Part shown: positions 39,501 to 50,183 of the stretch, piece by piece | Layout of the letters: each line of letters begins with the position of its first letter | Position numbering within the stretch: the first letter of the stretch is position 1 | DNA from: Trichoplax adhaerens | Taxonomy: Eukaryota > Placozoa > Uniplacotomia > Trichoplacea > Trichoplacidae | DNA: 64,000 nt | Direction of reading: 5' to 3' | NCBI RefSeq assembly: GCF_000150275.1 | Contig: NW_002060957.1 | Span: forward strand, 1,073,512-1,137,511 | Program-made: the position numbers and the translations under genes | The notes under the pieces: generated by a model | The model's database searches: none | What the model was told of the DNA's origin: nothing | Seen by the model: only the letters and a program-made list of their open reading frames with translations

Positions 39501-42500
39501 AACTTACCAAGATCTTCTCTTTTGGTAGGGGAACGAATTAAATCAGCAGCTACTGCTCAAGTATAAAGTTCCTTGTATGCTAACGACCATATTGAGAGAA
39601 TTGAATTCCACATGTTCCTCTCTATGGGTAAGCACTATGCCCAGCTCCAGCTTCAACTTGGTTATATATATTTCTATCTACTAAAGAATCAACAAAAGTG
39701 CAACGATAGCTTTTATTAGACTCGTACTAGAAGTCTTTGTTATTAATATTACTGGCATATGCGTCCATTAAATCAATGACTACTTAATATTTTTCATAAT
39801 TTGGTATCTTATCTGTTTACTTTGCTAATTTAACGAACTGTTCATAATTTTTCTATCAACAAAATGGTATCATTTGATCTCTGATATACTTCTGTTTACC
39901 TCTAATAGGTTGTTCAATTAGAAAACGCATGCCTAAACCTATATTGGCATTTTCTAGAAAGTACTGAAGAGATAAGTGACCAACTCTTTAAGGTACCAAT
40001 GCTACTAATGGAAACTATTAGCTACTAAAGAAAAAACTGATCAACACTTTAAAGTCTTAATGATACATTTTAGCTTTAAATAGCCGTCATTAATAGAAAT
40101 TTGTTTGAGTAAAATTACTATAATTTCTTACTTAAAAACAGTTGTCTTCTTGCAACTTTAGGAAATGCAAATGGCTGATTATCAATTGTTTCAATTAATC
40201 CTTTGCAGTCTATATGAGCAAATTACTGCCGTAAGTACAATATATATCAATATTTGCTGGACATTGTAATGTAAAATTATACTTTCATACTTTACAGACT
40301 ACATAACTGCTAAAAGTTGATTGTATACAGTATAGTATGATATTCTACGGCTGCTCTAATGATTGCATACTTTAGCCCATATCAAGAGAATCCAATAGCA
40401 GCCATTTGCAGGGAGAAAATTGTATTCAAGCTGGCATAATGTTGTATCGAATAATAATGCGGTTAAAGGATGCAACTGATGACCATGGTGAGATATGGAG
40501 TGATACATATTTAATTCATCTATAACCAATTTCACACTTTATATGGGAAAAGGCCTTTTTATACTACTACTAGATTGTCGTATTCACAGCAAGATTTTTA
40601 CGGTAAATACGTTCTAAAACGGTCATAGAATAATGAAAAATATTCCAATAGGGAAGCTAGGCTTTTATTTGTTTGATAACTTGGCTGAAGAGAATGAAAG
40701 TAAGAATGAACTATTCAAGCAAAGCCTTAAATACTTTTCTCGGTACATGGACTGCGTAGAAATAGTTTATAGGAAGAAATTCTACAAGTTAAGGTTTCAG
40801 TTTGATCGCAAGGTGAGTAGTATTAATGATGTTAAGGTTTGGAATGTAACTGCTATCATTTTCTAATATTCCATAGCTGGCATACGAGCATGATCAGTTC
40901 TTTTGCAGTAATTATATTTCTATTAGTCCATCACTAATTTATTTTTTAGCCTTTATTGAATCATGCACATTTACAGAAGCATTTTGCATATCGTGAGCAT
41001 AATATATCTTAAAAATGCTATGCTAGAATATTGTATGTATAATTAAGAACGGTGGTTGATGGTTCTAGTGTTCTGTAATAACTATAAATTTATGTGATCA
41101 TTCTAGCTTAACTATAAATCTAGTCGCTGAAAATTAATACGTATTTTATATTTATTTAATATCAATATCGGGTACTATAGCATATCGATGTAGACTATTT
41201 TAAACCAAGGATTCTGCCTCACAATCTAAACCTTTCGAGAGAAATGCGCTTACGTGAATTGTTTAATGCTGCGAAAGATGCAAACCATCACGTGGAGAAA
41301 ATATCTACTTTAAATAAATTTGGCAACCAATTATATCGGAAAAAGTATACTACTTACCCACATACGCTTGTAATCATAGCTTAACAGCTTTATTGAAATT
41401 ATATATAAATTGGCTTCTTTTTCAGGAATATCTATCAGTGTATCTATAACTTAAGTACCTTGATGTTGGTTATACTGCTCATCTTTTGGAATATGCCTTG
41501 CAAAGCTGAGCAAAACAAGTAAATAGAGTAAATGAAATTTGAGATTGTATACTAAATAAAATATTAGATACTTCAGTGCAAGATGAATGACCGTTATTTC
41601 GCTATATTTAACATATAAATTAAACTAGAAATTTGAAGGAAATTAAGATGCTTAGCGCAACATAAGTTCATGCTCGCTTTTAAATTTTCTTAGGTTTGGG
41701 TTACCGTTTTATCAAATTAGTACCAGGCTTGCCGCAATTTTATCACTGTTTGGACTAGGTCACATGGGTGCTTCAGTTGGGATAGTTCTGATATACTCTA
41801 TTGAAAATAAACTATTCTTGCCACAGTTCATCGATTATACTAGGTAGGTCGGCTGTCATAAAGTGGATTGGAACTTACTTTTTTCACGAAGGCATGAAAT
41901 GAAAGTAGCAAAGTCTAATTAAATTTGTTCTATCATACAGTATATCATTGTCACTGTTTAATTATCGTCTTCAAGAATTGCTGTTCCATTTAATGTGGAA
42001 ATAATAACTGCTTTTAATTATAAAGTAATTTAGGGAGCTTAAGCCTAACAGTGAAGAAAATTTGCAATCTTGAGATCTTCTTGAAAATTGTAAGTAAATT
42101 GTATACAAATATGAAATTATTTTTTGGGTATCTCTCCTATAAATGGGCTCAATGATTGATAATGTTGTTTAGTTCTACTTTGAAACTTTGGATGGATAGT
42201 AGCAGTATTATCAGCACTTGAACGCTTTTCCTGTAATGAGCTTTACAACTAATTATAATATTCAATCTATTTGATTTATTTGGATTGACAACTGAAATAG
42301 TTTTAGCTATTGCATATCTTGCACACGAGCTTTATAATTTTCATTTATATATTTTAAATCTTTGTATGGGAAACATATATGAAATAACAATGTTCTCCGT
42401 ACTTTGCACTTGTCCCATAAATGAACTTTATCAATGATGATATTCAATTTTGTTTCATGTTTTGGATAATAATAATGTTTTCAACAGTTGGATATATGTT

Positions 42501-43713
42501 TCCCTAAATAAATTTTCTATCTGATGATATTCAATTATATTTTAAATTTTCGAATAGATTCTGATGATATTTTCTGCCCTTGGATTAGTTTATCAATCCT
42601 ATTTTTATCTGCTTGCTGGCATTATTGTACTAATCGATATCTATTCGGAGAGGACATGGAAGAATGTATCCAGTGAGTCAAAATTACGTTGCTATCTATA
42701 TTCATAGAGAGTGTTAGCATATGATTTGACATGTTTAAAAATTATAATTTCTATATCCAAGGTACATTCCCACTCCAACATTTACTATCGATGGCAGCCA
42801 TTTTTTATGGTCTACTAGAAGTGATATCAATCTTTAAAATAACCTCTGCCCAAAGTGGGGTGCTTATGACTCCATTAGTTAGGATGGCATTATCTCTGGT
42901 AAACAGTTGCTTATAGTTTATTAGCCCTGCTGATTCCTGGTTAGATCCAATCTATGATTTATGCTGGTATTTAATTTTATTCTTGGTATCTTTTAAATTA
43001 GAGTTATTATGGGAATGAAAATCTAGACCAGACCAGTAGCGTTATTTTGCCAGCTGTTGGGTTGCTTAATTTTGTAGTATTGCTCATTATTGGCAGCGTA
43101 ATGATCACTATTCGCACTTTTCAGCGGGTGAGAATTTACCAAACTTTATCATCATTCTCCTTTAGCTTAATTTTATTTTAAACTTTAACAGTCAAGGCTG
43201 CCTATACTGCTATAACTATTTCAATGTCTTGCTGGGTTAATAATTAATTCATTGAATGTAGAAAAAGCACCCCAAGATCGCAGCACAAAAGTGCTATATT
43301 TGCAATACTACTAGAAAAGCATTTCAAACAACGAGACAGGTAATTAATATTCTAAGTTCTAATAGGCCACTCTTTGAAATATCTCGGAAAGCTAACGAAT
43401 TAAAATCATTACTACAGAGCTTTGATGATCATGTCTATCATCGGCATAAATTGGGATCATATTGGAAATTTCTCATTTACCTGCAATATACTCCTATCTG
43501 TCAGCAAAGTAGTTTAGAATATTACGTTTATACGAAAGTAATTCTAATTTCATTTTTGCCAATTTTTCAATATCTCCAGATGAATGCTTAAGAAATTGAT
43601 TCTAATAACATCTTGTTTATTCTTATGTACTCTCATAGATTCAGAAAGGCGATATTGACTTTATACCAAGGGCGGAGGAGAAGATTTTAATGAGCCATCC
43701 AGACGCGCAGTAG
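21959..43713 (+). CDS. Divergent inositol 1,4,5-trisphosphate receptor-like channel (78 exons)
   Basis: IP3 receptors are tetrameric calcium-release channels of the ER. I resolved 78 GT-AG exons (one probable GC-AG intron) that keep one frame from ATG at 21959 to TAG at 43711, about 2,379 residues against roughly 2,670-2,760 in vertebrates. Order: N-terminal trefoil and MIR repeats (1-433), RIH and helical solenoid (434-1744), RIH-associated region (1745-1915), linker, six-helix channel (about 2065-2289) and zinc-knuckle tail (2290-2379). There is no SPRY domain, which argues against a ryanodine receptor. Conserved anchors include LQLFHHEVKGYLTAEG, SYVRMEHIASHSWLHV, LDFLAALCVS, LRAQFCYIIR, QIGPEIQ and CYICNTTRKAF. 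Departures: altered filter, shortened C-terminus, changed ligand-contact positions. Sub-entries list the exons. All introns and both ends look intact, so I do not call it a pseudogene. Confidence 0.93.
27630..31942 (+). other. IP3R-like exons 15-33: RIH domain and first solenoid
   Basis: Exons: 27630-27680, 27795-27869, 27971-28021, 28144-28224, 28308-28378, 28685-28733, 28809-28864, 28937-29003, 29164-29233, 29503-29648, 29776-29883, 30187-30283, 30614-30672, 30831-30878, 31015-31089, 31244-31288, 31359-31626, 31702-31792, 31888-31942. Residues 434-954. DIAIRLMRLWERR, QKQIGPEIQ, LDFLAALCVSDG, YLYLKKQLYLFCKLC and LRAQFCYIIR track the vertebrate RIH region in order. At the position of the vertebrate Tyr-Arg-Lys ligand triplet (567-569) it reads DQRNKN, so the arginine is kept and the tyrosine is not. 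Exon 31 (268 nt) is the largest in the gene. The donor of exon 25 (29884, GTCGAG) was preferred over GTTAAT at 29897 because only it restores frame. An unknown base (N) sits at 29021 in an intron. Confidence 0.82.
32037..38852 (+). other. IP3R-like exons 34-61: central regulatory solenoid
   Basis: Exons: 32037-32126, 32240-32298, 32411-32498, 32739-32846, 32982-33028, 33303-33426, 33572-33636, 33785-33881, 34003-34128, 34783-34895, 34988-35072, 35221-35283, 35409-35533, 35682-35751, 35920-35979, 36093-36188, 36369-36434, 36773-36914, 37110-37212, 37424-37471, 37597-37672, 37766-37845, 37918-37978, 38083-38178, 38317-38414, 38481-38577, 38670-38717, 38814-38852. Residues 955-1744. This part is alpha-helical armadillo-like sequence in the family and carries modulatory sites in vertebrates, most of which I cannot match here. 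Recognisable anchors: GNNHCLESICQELLPIDEIF and ILSLIVHPCSDIVREVLALL. An open frame at 33043-33170 inside intron 38 (DCYPKLIVDQYRYL) might be an alternative exon but cannot be spliced in frame with its neighbours. Confidence 0.75.
39007..41344 (+). other. IP3R-like exons 62-69: RIH-associated region and linker
   Basis: Exons: 39007-39117, 39211-39360, 39529-39627, 39909-39992, 40162-40230, 40376-40487, 40652-40812, 41181-41344. Residues 1745 to about 2060. The RIH-associated block is seen as YIRYQWNHIQSFDIVSDL, CQILRTLSSLSQGNELNQQL and VQLENACLNLYWHFLEST, which parallel the vertebrate FLRCQNNKTNYNLV, TLTEYCQGPCHENQ and LQLKDNASKLLLALMESR blocks. The linker carries MDCVEIVYRKKF (compare SQIEIVRQDRSM) and RILPHNLNLSREMRL (compare FPVPGICQFLTEET). 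Exon 68 must start at 40652, since the longer ORF that begins with ATG at 40633 would break frame with exon 67. Confidence 0.85.
41426..43713 (+). other. IP3R-like exons 70-78: channel domain and zinc module
   Basis: Exons: 41426-41518, 41694-41843, 42026-42089, 42558-42672, 42762-42898, 43002-43127, 43262-43339, 43418-43537, 43639-43713. Residues about 2061-2379. Hydrophobic segments: LSTLMLVILLIFW, RLAAILSLFGLGHM through IVLIYSI, ILMIFSALGLVYQ through AGIIVLIDIY, LLSMAAIFYGLLEVISIF (S5) and LLNFVVLLIIGSVMITIRTF (S6). The pore-helix and filter span reads TPLVRMALSLSYYGNENLD, where the family has MCIVTV...GGGVGD. After S6, CYIC (C2300, C2303) and H2320/H2325 keep the family's zinc-binding linker. 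The protein ends at DIDFIPRAEEKILMSHPDAQ, the point of vertebrate LDWFPRMRAMSL, so the terminal coiled coil is absent. Confidence 0.85.
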
Positions 43714-44095
43714 GAGTTTCATCGTCGTTCTTGTTAATTACGTATTAACTTAAATTTAAAACTACTGAATCCTATCCTACGTGAAACAATTAGTCAAAAG
43801 CTGTAGTGAGGCTTGAATTCTTCGATGTCCCCCTTCATTCAATATATATCATAGCCCGGAGGCAGTACAGATAATTAATCCATTTACAAAGTCGAAAAAT
43901 TATATAGTACTGTACTGTCTGTTAAGTATTCAATGAATGTCATTAATGAAGTTACTCGGCCATTCTTAGGCTATTATTTTACCAGATTTTTAAAGGTAAA
44001 TGCCAAATATTACTAGAAACGTAATGTAATGTACTATACGTCATATATTGTGTTAATAGAATTTTTAAAAGTATCTAACAATTATTAGGATCATG
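43714..44095. other. 3' flank of the IP3R-like gene
   Basis: Non-coding AT-rich sequence after the stop codon. One GTACTGTACTGTCTG word near 43905 recalls the palindromes upstream of NOP58 and TRMT10A. No second channel exon follows, so the gene model ends here. Confidence 0.45.
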
Positions 44096-44099
44096 AATG

Positions 44100-45060
44100 A
44101 TTTAACTAAATTTTAAATGTATTTATTGAACTTCCATTGGGATCAAAAGTAGCGTACGTATAATTACAAAGATTATTAACCATCTAAGACTTGATGATTT
44201 TGTCCTGCTGCTGTTGAAACAGCTAAGCGAATAATTTATTTAGATAGCGAATTTCAATTGGAATTATATCTAACGTCAATATTATTGTACAGATTGTTAA
44301 ATTTATGTGAGAGTTTATCCACTCATCGTGCTATTATTGAAAATCATTAAGCAAATAACTTCGCTCATTTTAAATGTATTTATTGGATTCCAATTAGAAT
44401 TATAACTACCATCAATACGATTACGCAGATTAACATATACATTTGGGGATTCCTGCACTTGTCGTGCAACTGTTCGGACTAACGAAGCAAATAATTATAG
44501 CTTAATTCATTTTACTTGTATTTATTAGATTCCATTTTAAATTAAAACTATCGTCGAAGTAATACTGAGAATAACGAAGTGAATAATTAAAGTTATTTTA
44601 TATGTATTTATTGGATTTTAATTGGAATCAGAAAGTGCGTTGGTGCACTTATGCACATTACTAAAGTCATCTCAGGATTCAAGCCTATCGTGCTGTAATG
44701 GAAAATGAAAGGAAGAATTATATTTTTAACTCCTTTAAAAATCAATATATTGGATTCCAATTGGAATCATAATTGTCGTCAAAACTATATTGAGAATAAC
44801 TAAGTGAATAACTGAATAGATTTTAAATGTATTTATTGGGTTTCAATTGAAGCCATAAGAATGTTTGTTGTACTATTGAGCAGATTGTTGTAATCATCTA
44901 AAGATTTATGCAATTGCTATTCTATTTAAAAATAGTGAAACGAATAATTTAACTTATTTTATATATATACAAACTGGATTCCGAATACAATTATAATTGC
45001 TGTCAAGAATATTTTAACTCATTTCGTACGTATGTACGAGCTATTAGATTTCGATTAGAG
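44100..45060. repeat. Degenerate tandem repeat with the word TGTATTTATTGGATTCCAAT
   Basis: About eight diverged copies of a unit of roughly 100-140 bp can be followed. Each has a core like TTTTAAATGTATTTATTGGA followed by TTCCAATTGGAATCATAA. Cores lie near 44112, 44366, 44507, 44600, 44742, 44820 and 44955, with a partial near 44246. The segment TTCCAATTGGAA inside the core is itself palindromic. No frame stays open, so the array is non-coding. Confidence 0.8.
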
Positions 45061-45639
45061 TCAAATTGTTGTCACTATTACTGTAAAGGTTATCAACTAT
45101 ATAAGAGTTGATACACTTGTGGTGCTGCTATTAAAGTGAACAATATCACCATTCCTAGAATAGATATTAAATTTTGCGAATCACATAGTGATGGCAACTT
45201 GAAGCTGGTGTTTTATTTTTCTTAAATTGTCCCAAGCTGTTTAAAATAAAAGTATATTTTGTACCTAATCGTTTAAAGTGTTTCGATATTTACACATGAA
45301 AATGGGTTTCCTTGGTAAGTATTCTATATTGGAATGGTCTGTAATTACTACCATGGACTGCTAGCTAGAATTCAAAAAAATCCGTGCCACAAGATGATTT
45401 CACACTTTCAATTTTATTGAGATGATAAGTTTGTATGCGAACAAAAAAATTTTCGTAAGCTTGTATCAATTAATAAATTAGTCAAGAAAGGATTAACAAG
45501 GTGACAAATAAGCATGATTACCATATATAAATAACAAATTATAAAAAAGGCACTGTTTTAAGAGATAGAAGTCAAATGAACCGTTATTCAGTCCAATCGT
45601 TGAATATATTGAGAGAAAAACCCAATGGTCTAATTTGTA

Positions 45640-46000
45640 ACAAAGACACGACTACAACGTGAGATATTTTTACATCAATCATTTACAACAAATGCTGGAG
45701 AAGAGCTACTCAACCTAGAATCTAACTACGAGAGCATACCTAGGTATGCTCAATAGAAAGTTATTAAAAGAAAGTAGGAAAATATAAGAAAATTGCAAGT
45801 TATCTCAATTTCATCGTGGAAGTACTAGCTGAAACCTCTTAAGATGTTTCCATTCACCGCATCATACCTTGGTAAGGTTAATAGAAATCGTTAAAAGAAA
45901 GCAGTATGTTATTAAAAAATTGCCAGTTATCTTCATTTCATATTGAAGGTACTAGCTGAAACCTGACTGGATGTTTACATTATTACTTCGGTAAGTAATT
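45640..46000. repeat. Three diverged units with the word CTAGCTGAAACCT
   Basis: CTAGCTGAAACCTC (near 45824) and CTAGCTGAAACCTG (near 45950) are each preceded by a shared block with GTTATTAAAAGAAAG, AAATTGC-AGTTATCT and ATTTCAT...GAAGTA. A third, partial unit begins near 45700. The period is about 120-125 bp. No coding potential seen. Confidence 0.7.
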
Positions 46001-46817
46001 ATGACAGAACGTCACAGTAAATGTCAAAATCTTAAAATTGAAAATGGCAGCATAGGCATGTCAATTTCGCCAACAGTTTTTATGAATAGAAAAATGGGTA
46101 CCATGATAAAAATGCTTCAAAAAATTCGAGTAGATTTTAGAAAAAAGAGTTAAAATGGCAGCAAACTTGAAAGAAACACAAGACAAACCAAAGTACGACA
46201 TACCCAATTGAACGGGAAATGAATAATATTGGTATCAATAACTGAGGTTTACAAAGCGGAATAGAAATGAGTTAGCAAAAGATGAATAAAGTTTTGAGAA
46301 AATTATAAGAATAGGATATCAGAAAATATTGATCGCGGTGAAGATCAATCATGATAGATAGCTAAATTCTTTTCTGGTCATAGCCTGACTGATTAATAAA
46401 TATAGTAGTAGGTTGAATATGTAAGGGATGTAAAATATTGCATGGCATCTTTAAATTGATGATGGCATGATATGGCAATGATATTAATCTTGACTGTACA
46501 TAATAACGTAGAAAATAATGATCAATGCTATTCTTTAGCAATTTTTTTTCCTTAACTTATACACATGCTACAGTCTGACTGTCTGTGGAATAAATTGCGT
46601 GTGAATTATTGATAGATATAGATATGAGGAAAAGACGATATCATATACAAAAATGGAACAGCAACTGCTGTAGCTACCTAGAGAAGTACACATAAACATG
46701 TTTATACCGTTCATTGGTAAAGTTAGCACAGCATGACATGAGCTCCAAGGGAAGCTATAAAATTGAAATTTGTAAATGAAGAGTAAAGTTAAACATTGTT
46801 CGAGCATCGCTTTCCCA

Positions 46818-49800
46818 TCAGTTTTCGCTCTTGAAGGCAAGGCGAGCAGCATTGCCTCTTTTAGGATTATTATGTGTTTTCATATGCTTGGATAAATGAT
46901 CGCTTCTCATAAAGCGTTTGCTGCAGACTTTGCAAACAAATCGTTTCTCCCCTGTATGTGTTCTTAGATGGCGTTGTAATTCATCTGATCGAGTAAATCG
47001 CTTACCACAAAAGAGCCAATTGCAGACGAAAGGTCTTTCACCGCTATGCCAACGCAAGTGTGCCTTTAAATGTGATGTTTTAGTATATACTTTACCACAG
47101 TCAGCAATATGACAAATATGTTGCGCTTTACGTCGGGGTACAGGCTGGCCAGTAGCAGCCAAACGTTCATTTTCTTGACAGTATGGACAATTACAACTTG
47201 ATCGATTTCCACCGTATCGACGTCCACTAGTTTGTTTGGTTGACGACTGAAGTTTTTTATTGCCATTACTATTTAATTGATTGCTGTGTAATCTTGACGG
47301 CGATGAAGTTGGGTTAGGAGAATTGCTATTCATAGTAGACTCACTTGGCAGTTTGCTTGGTTTATTATCGCTTGGTGTATTGACTGGACTTGCTATGGAT
47401 TCGTGATCGACATTTTGCCAGATATTATCGTTGACTGCAGCTGTCATTGTAGGTTTAACCACTAATGTTCCCGCATTTTGTAGTAATTTTGGATTGGTTG
47501 AAGGAGCTACAGCAATCATTGGTGGCCAGATGGCTTTCCCTAACAGTTGTGGATGGATTAATGGGCTAGTTGGCAAGGCTACGGGAGCATAACCTGAAAT
47601 TAAGTTGTTATCGCTGCCCGTTCTGAAATCGTAAAATTGATATGGTTGAATAGCTAAAGTAGGAGAGTGAGCAACCGTGATAAACTGCGGCGATAGAGGA
47701 TGGCCAACGGTAGTAGGATTACTTATGGTGTTTGCAGTGGTTACTGCTGTTTATAGGATTCCACCAGAGTCATGATATTAATAAAGAATACAAGTAGAAA
47801 AATTCAGTTTGATTTTAATATCAATCAATCAATGCAACAGACTAGTGGTATAAAAATCCATTGTATAAAATAGTCTACATCCTTTTTATCCTTCAATATA
47901 TATGTATAGGTTACGGCCAAAACCCGAAGTTGGCCAATACGCGTATTGGCCGGAATTCGGGTTTTGGCCGTAACATATATACATTATTGATGATCAAAAT
48001 CGATGACAGCTGAATGATTGATAAAGGAGTTTATGACATAGATCACTGCAAAATAATAGTATCACTAGACAGCTAGGCGATATTACATAATGTATCCTTA
48101 ACTTTATCCCGCTTGATGTCTCTTTGTCAATAAAGATCAATCAATTCATTACAGTAGGAGTTATAGTAGGATTTGGCTGGCTGTATTGTTCGTTGAAATA
48201 ATGCATCATGACTTTGCAATGTAGGATATGCTGTAACCTGTAAGTTATTCAATCCTTTGGGTGACAAATGCTATAGGAGACAGTAGCATGAATAAATAAT
48301 TCATCTCGATTGGTGTTAAAATCTATGCTAATAATTAATTCATTGTAAATCATTTACAACCGTAGCAGTTACTGCTGCCATAGATTATGAATGTGTCGGA
48401 GAATAACAATAACACTGCAATCGAAGCTATACGGGAAAGTTAGTCTATACTTTAGGTGGCAAATGCTATTGGAGACAGCAGAAAGAATAGGCATAATATT
48501 ATGTTTCCTGGTGATATTCATGCCAACTATTGTACATCCTTTACAGCAGTAGTTACTGTAAGCATTGGATACCTTTTTGGTTTACTCATTAAATAATGTA
48601 TTACTATCGTGCAAGTTAGTTAGGCCATTGAAGAAAGTAGCATAGAACTCAATATCAATAACTTTGATCCCATTTTGATTTCTCAATCCGTGTTGACCGT
48701 TGTCAATCATGGACAGCAGCAGCAGTGATTACAGAAAATCACTTATTATGCGATGTTGTTAAATGATGGCCAACAATTCTCCAATCTAGGCTATATACTG
48801 AAAGTTGATCAATATACCTTTGATAACAAAATGATATGAGAGATAATATTAGCATGGATGCTCAGCTCAATAGCCTTGGTTCAAACTTGATGAACTTCAT
48901 CACATTTATTATGCGATGTTGTTAAATGATGGCCAACCATTCCCAATCTAGGCTACATACTGAAAGTTGATCGATATACCTTTGATAGCAAAATGATATG
49001 AGAGATAATAATAACATGGATGCTTAGCTCAATAGCCTTGGTTCATGCTTGATGAAATTCATCACGTTTCAAGTCGACAACTATTATACATTAATGACAG
49101 CAGTAGCAGTTGGTGTTGGAATGTGCTGTATTGAGAATGGGCTAATTGATGTCCAACGAACGATGTTGCAATGCATTATAATGTAAAAATATCCTACAAG
49201 ACACTCCATTATTTGTAGCAAGACCGATAGTTCGAGATAATACCTATGAAAATATACAGCTATCTAGCATTGGTTAATGTGTCTTTAACCTCATCAAGTT
49301 TCATGCCAATATCCAGTGTACATCATTTAGAATAGTTGGAGGCAGTGTCGGAAATTTGCCGTATTGCTAATTTGTTGAATAAAGGACAACTACACTGTCA
49401 TCTTAATTTAGGATATACTGGAAGTTAGTCAGTACTTGCAATTATCAATGTTATTGGAGATGATCTTTGATCACGTTCCATGTCAACAATGTCAATCATT
49501 TATAGCAGTTGCAGTTATAACAGCAATTTGCAATACAGTATTGCTAAGTTGAATAACTACAGTGAACAATTGTGCTGTAATGCCGGATAGATTAGAAATC
49601 AGTCAATACTTTGAATGCTGTTGATCATGTTGCATGTCTTTATCCATGTCAATCATTGTTAACTTTCAACAGTAGCAATCTGAGAATAGCAAAAATGGCC
49701 CTAAATTCTGCCCACTAGACCTCAAAACTATGCACTGGTAGCAGCAGCAGATACAATAAGAATCTGCTGTTGTATTGCTTGAATGATGATGCACAACGAT

Positions 49801-50183
49801 GCTATCGTAGTGCCGTGAGTTTAGCCTTAACGTTCAATTCTACATTAGCATTAAAATTACTAATTTGTGCTACAGTAACATTTTAACTTTATTCTAGCTA
49901 TCATCCAACTATTTATAGCTTCGTTAATATAGTAATAAAAGAGGCTGAATGATACAGCACTACAGCCAGATCGATATTAACTATTGCTTGGTGCATCAGG
50001 CGTTGCCATATACAATCCAAGGAAAAATTATGGAAGACGGACTATTGATCCTAGCAAACAGCTTATCCTAATATTTTTTTGCATTATCCACTAACCTTCA
50101 ATCATATTAGGATGGACTAAAGGTGTAGTCTGTTGTCCAATTCGATTACATGTTGCAGCTAAAAGGGCCAGAGGCGTTGCCAT
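46818..50183 (-). CDS. Sp-family zinc-finger transcription factor (2 exons)
   Basis: Sp factors bind GC/GT boxes in promoters. Exon 1 is 50096-50183 and exon 2 is 46818-47746; the phase-1 junction joins cleanly, giving 338 residues. Exon 1 opens [18 protein letters not shown], which is the Sp box. Exon 2 has a Ser/Thr/Pro/Asn-rich middle, the Btd box CNCPYC (214-219) and three C2H2 fingers (241-263, 271-293, 301-321). The recognition helices [16 protein letters not shown] and RSDHLSKH give the KHA/RER/RHK triplets of Sp/KLF proteins. Btd plus Sp boxes exclude KLF. The short length and lack of long glutamine-rich domains are closer to Sp5/Sp6-9 than to Sp1-4, but I do not assign a group. The ATG lies in CAAGATGGC, a YY1-like word. 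The 2.35-kb intron holds repeats and a long palindrome. Confidence 0.94.
47910..47974. repeat. 65-bp near-perfect palindrome in the Sp intron
   Basis: Perfect 19-bp outer arms (47910-47928 and 47956-47974, GTTACGGCCAAAACCCGAA and its complement) flank a perfect 20-bp central palindrome, GGCCAATACGCGTATTGGCC (47932-47951). Only three or four bases on each side between them are unpaired. It is strikingly GC-rich for this window and is bordered by TATATGTATA and ATATATACA. It could be a foldback element, a hairpin-forming site or a binding site for a dimeric factor. Confidence 0.95.
48240..49720. repeat. Degenerate repeats in the Sp intron, including a 163-bp duplication
   Basis: The best pair starts at TTATGCGATGTTGTTAAATG (48746 and 48909), a 163-bp period, with GATGGCCAAC, CAATCTAGGCTA, ATACTGAAAGTTGATC, ATATGAGAGATAAT and CAATAGCCTTGGTTCA in the same order in both copies. 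Around them, looser units with GCAGTAGCAGTTACTG, GTCAATCATT and AGTTAGTCAATACTT words recur from 48240 to 49720. No exon with family resemblance was found in this intron. Confidence 0.8.

Noticed and set aside
40633-40651. ATG-containing start of the ORF MKNIPIG as part of an IP3R-like exon
   Set aside because: Frame with the preceding exon is restored only by the acceptor at 40650-40651; the longer form would need a 13-nt exon and a 26-nt intron.
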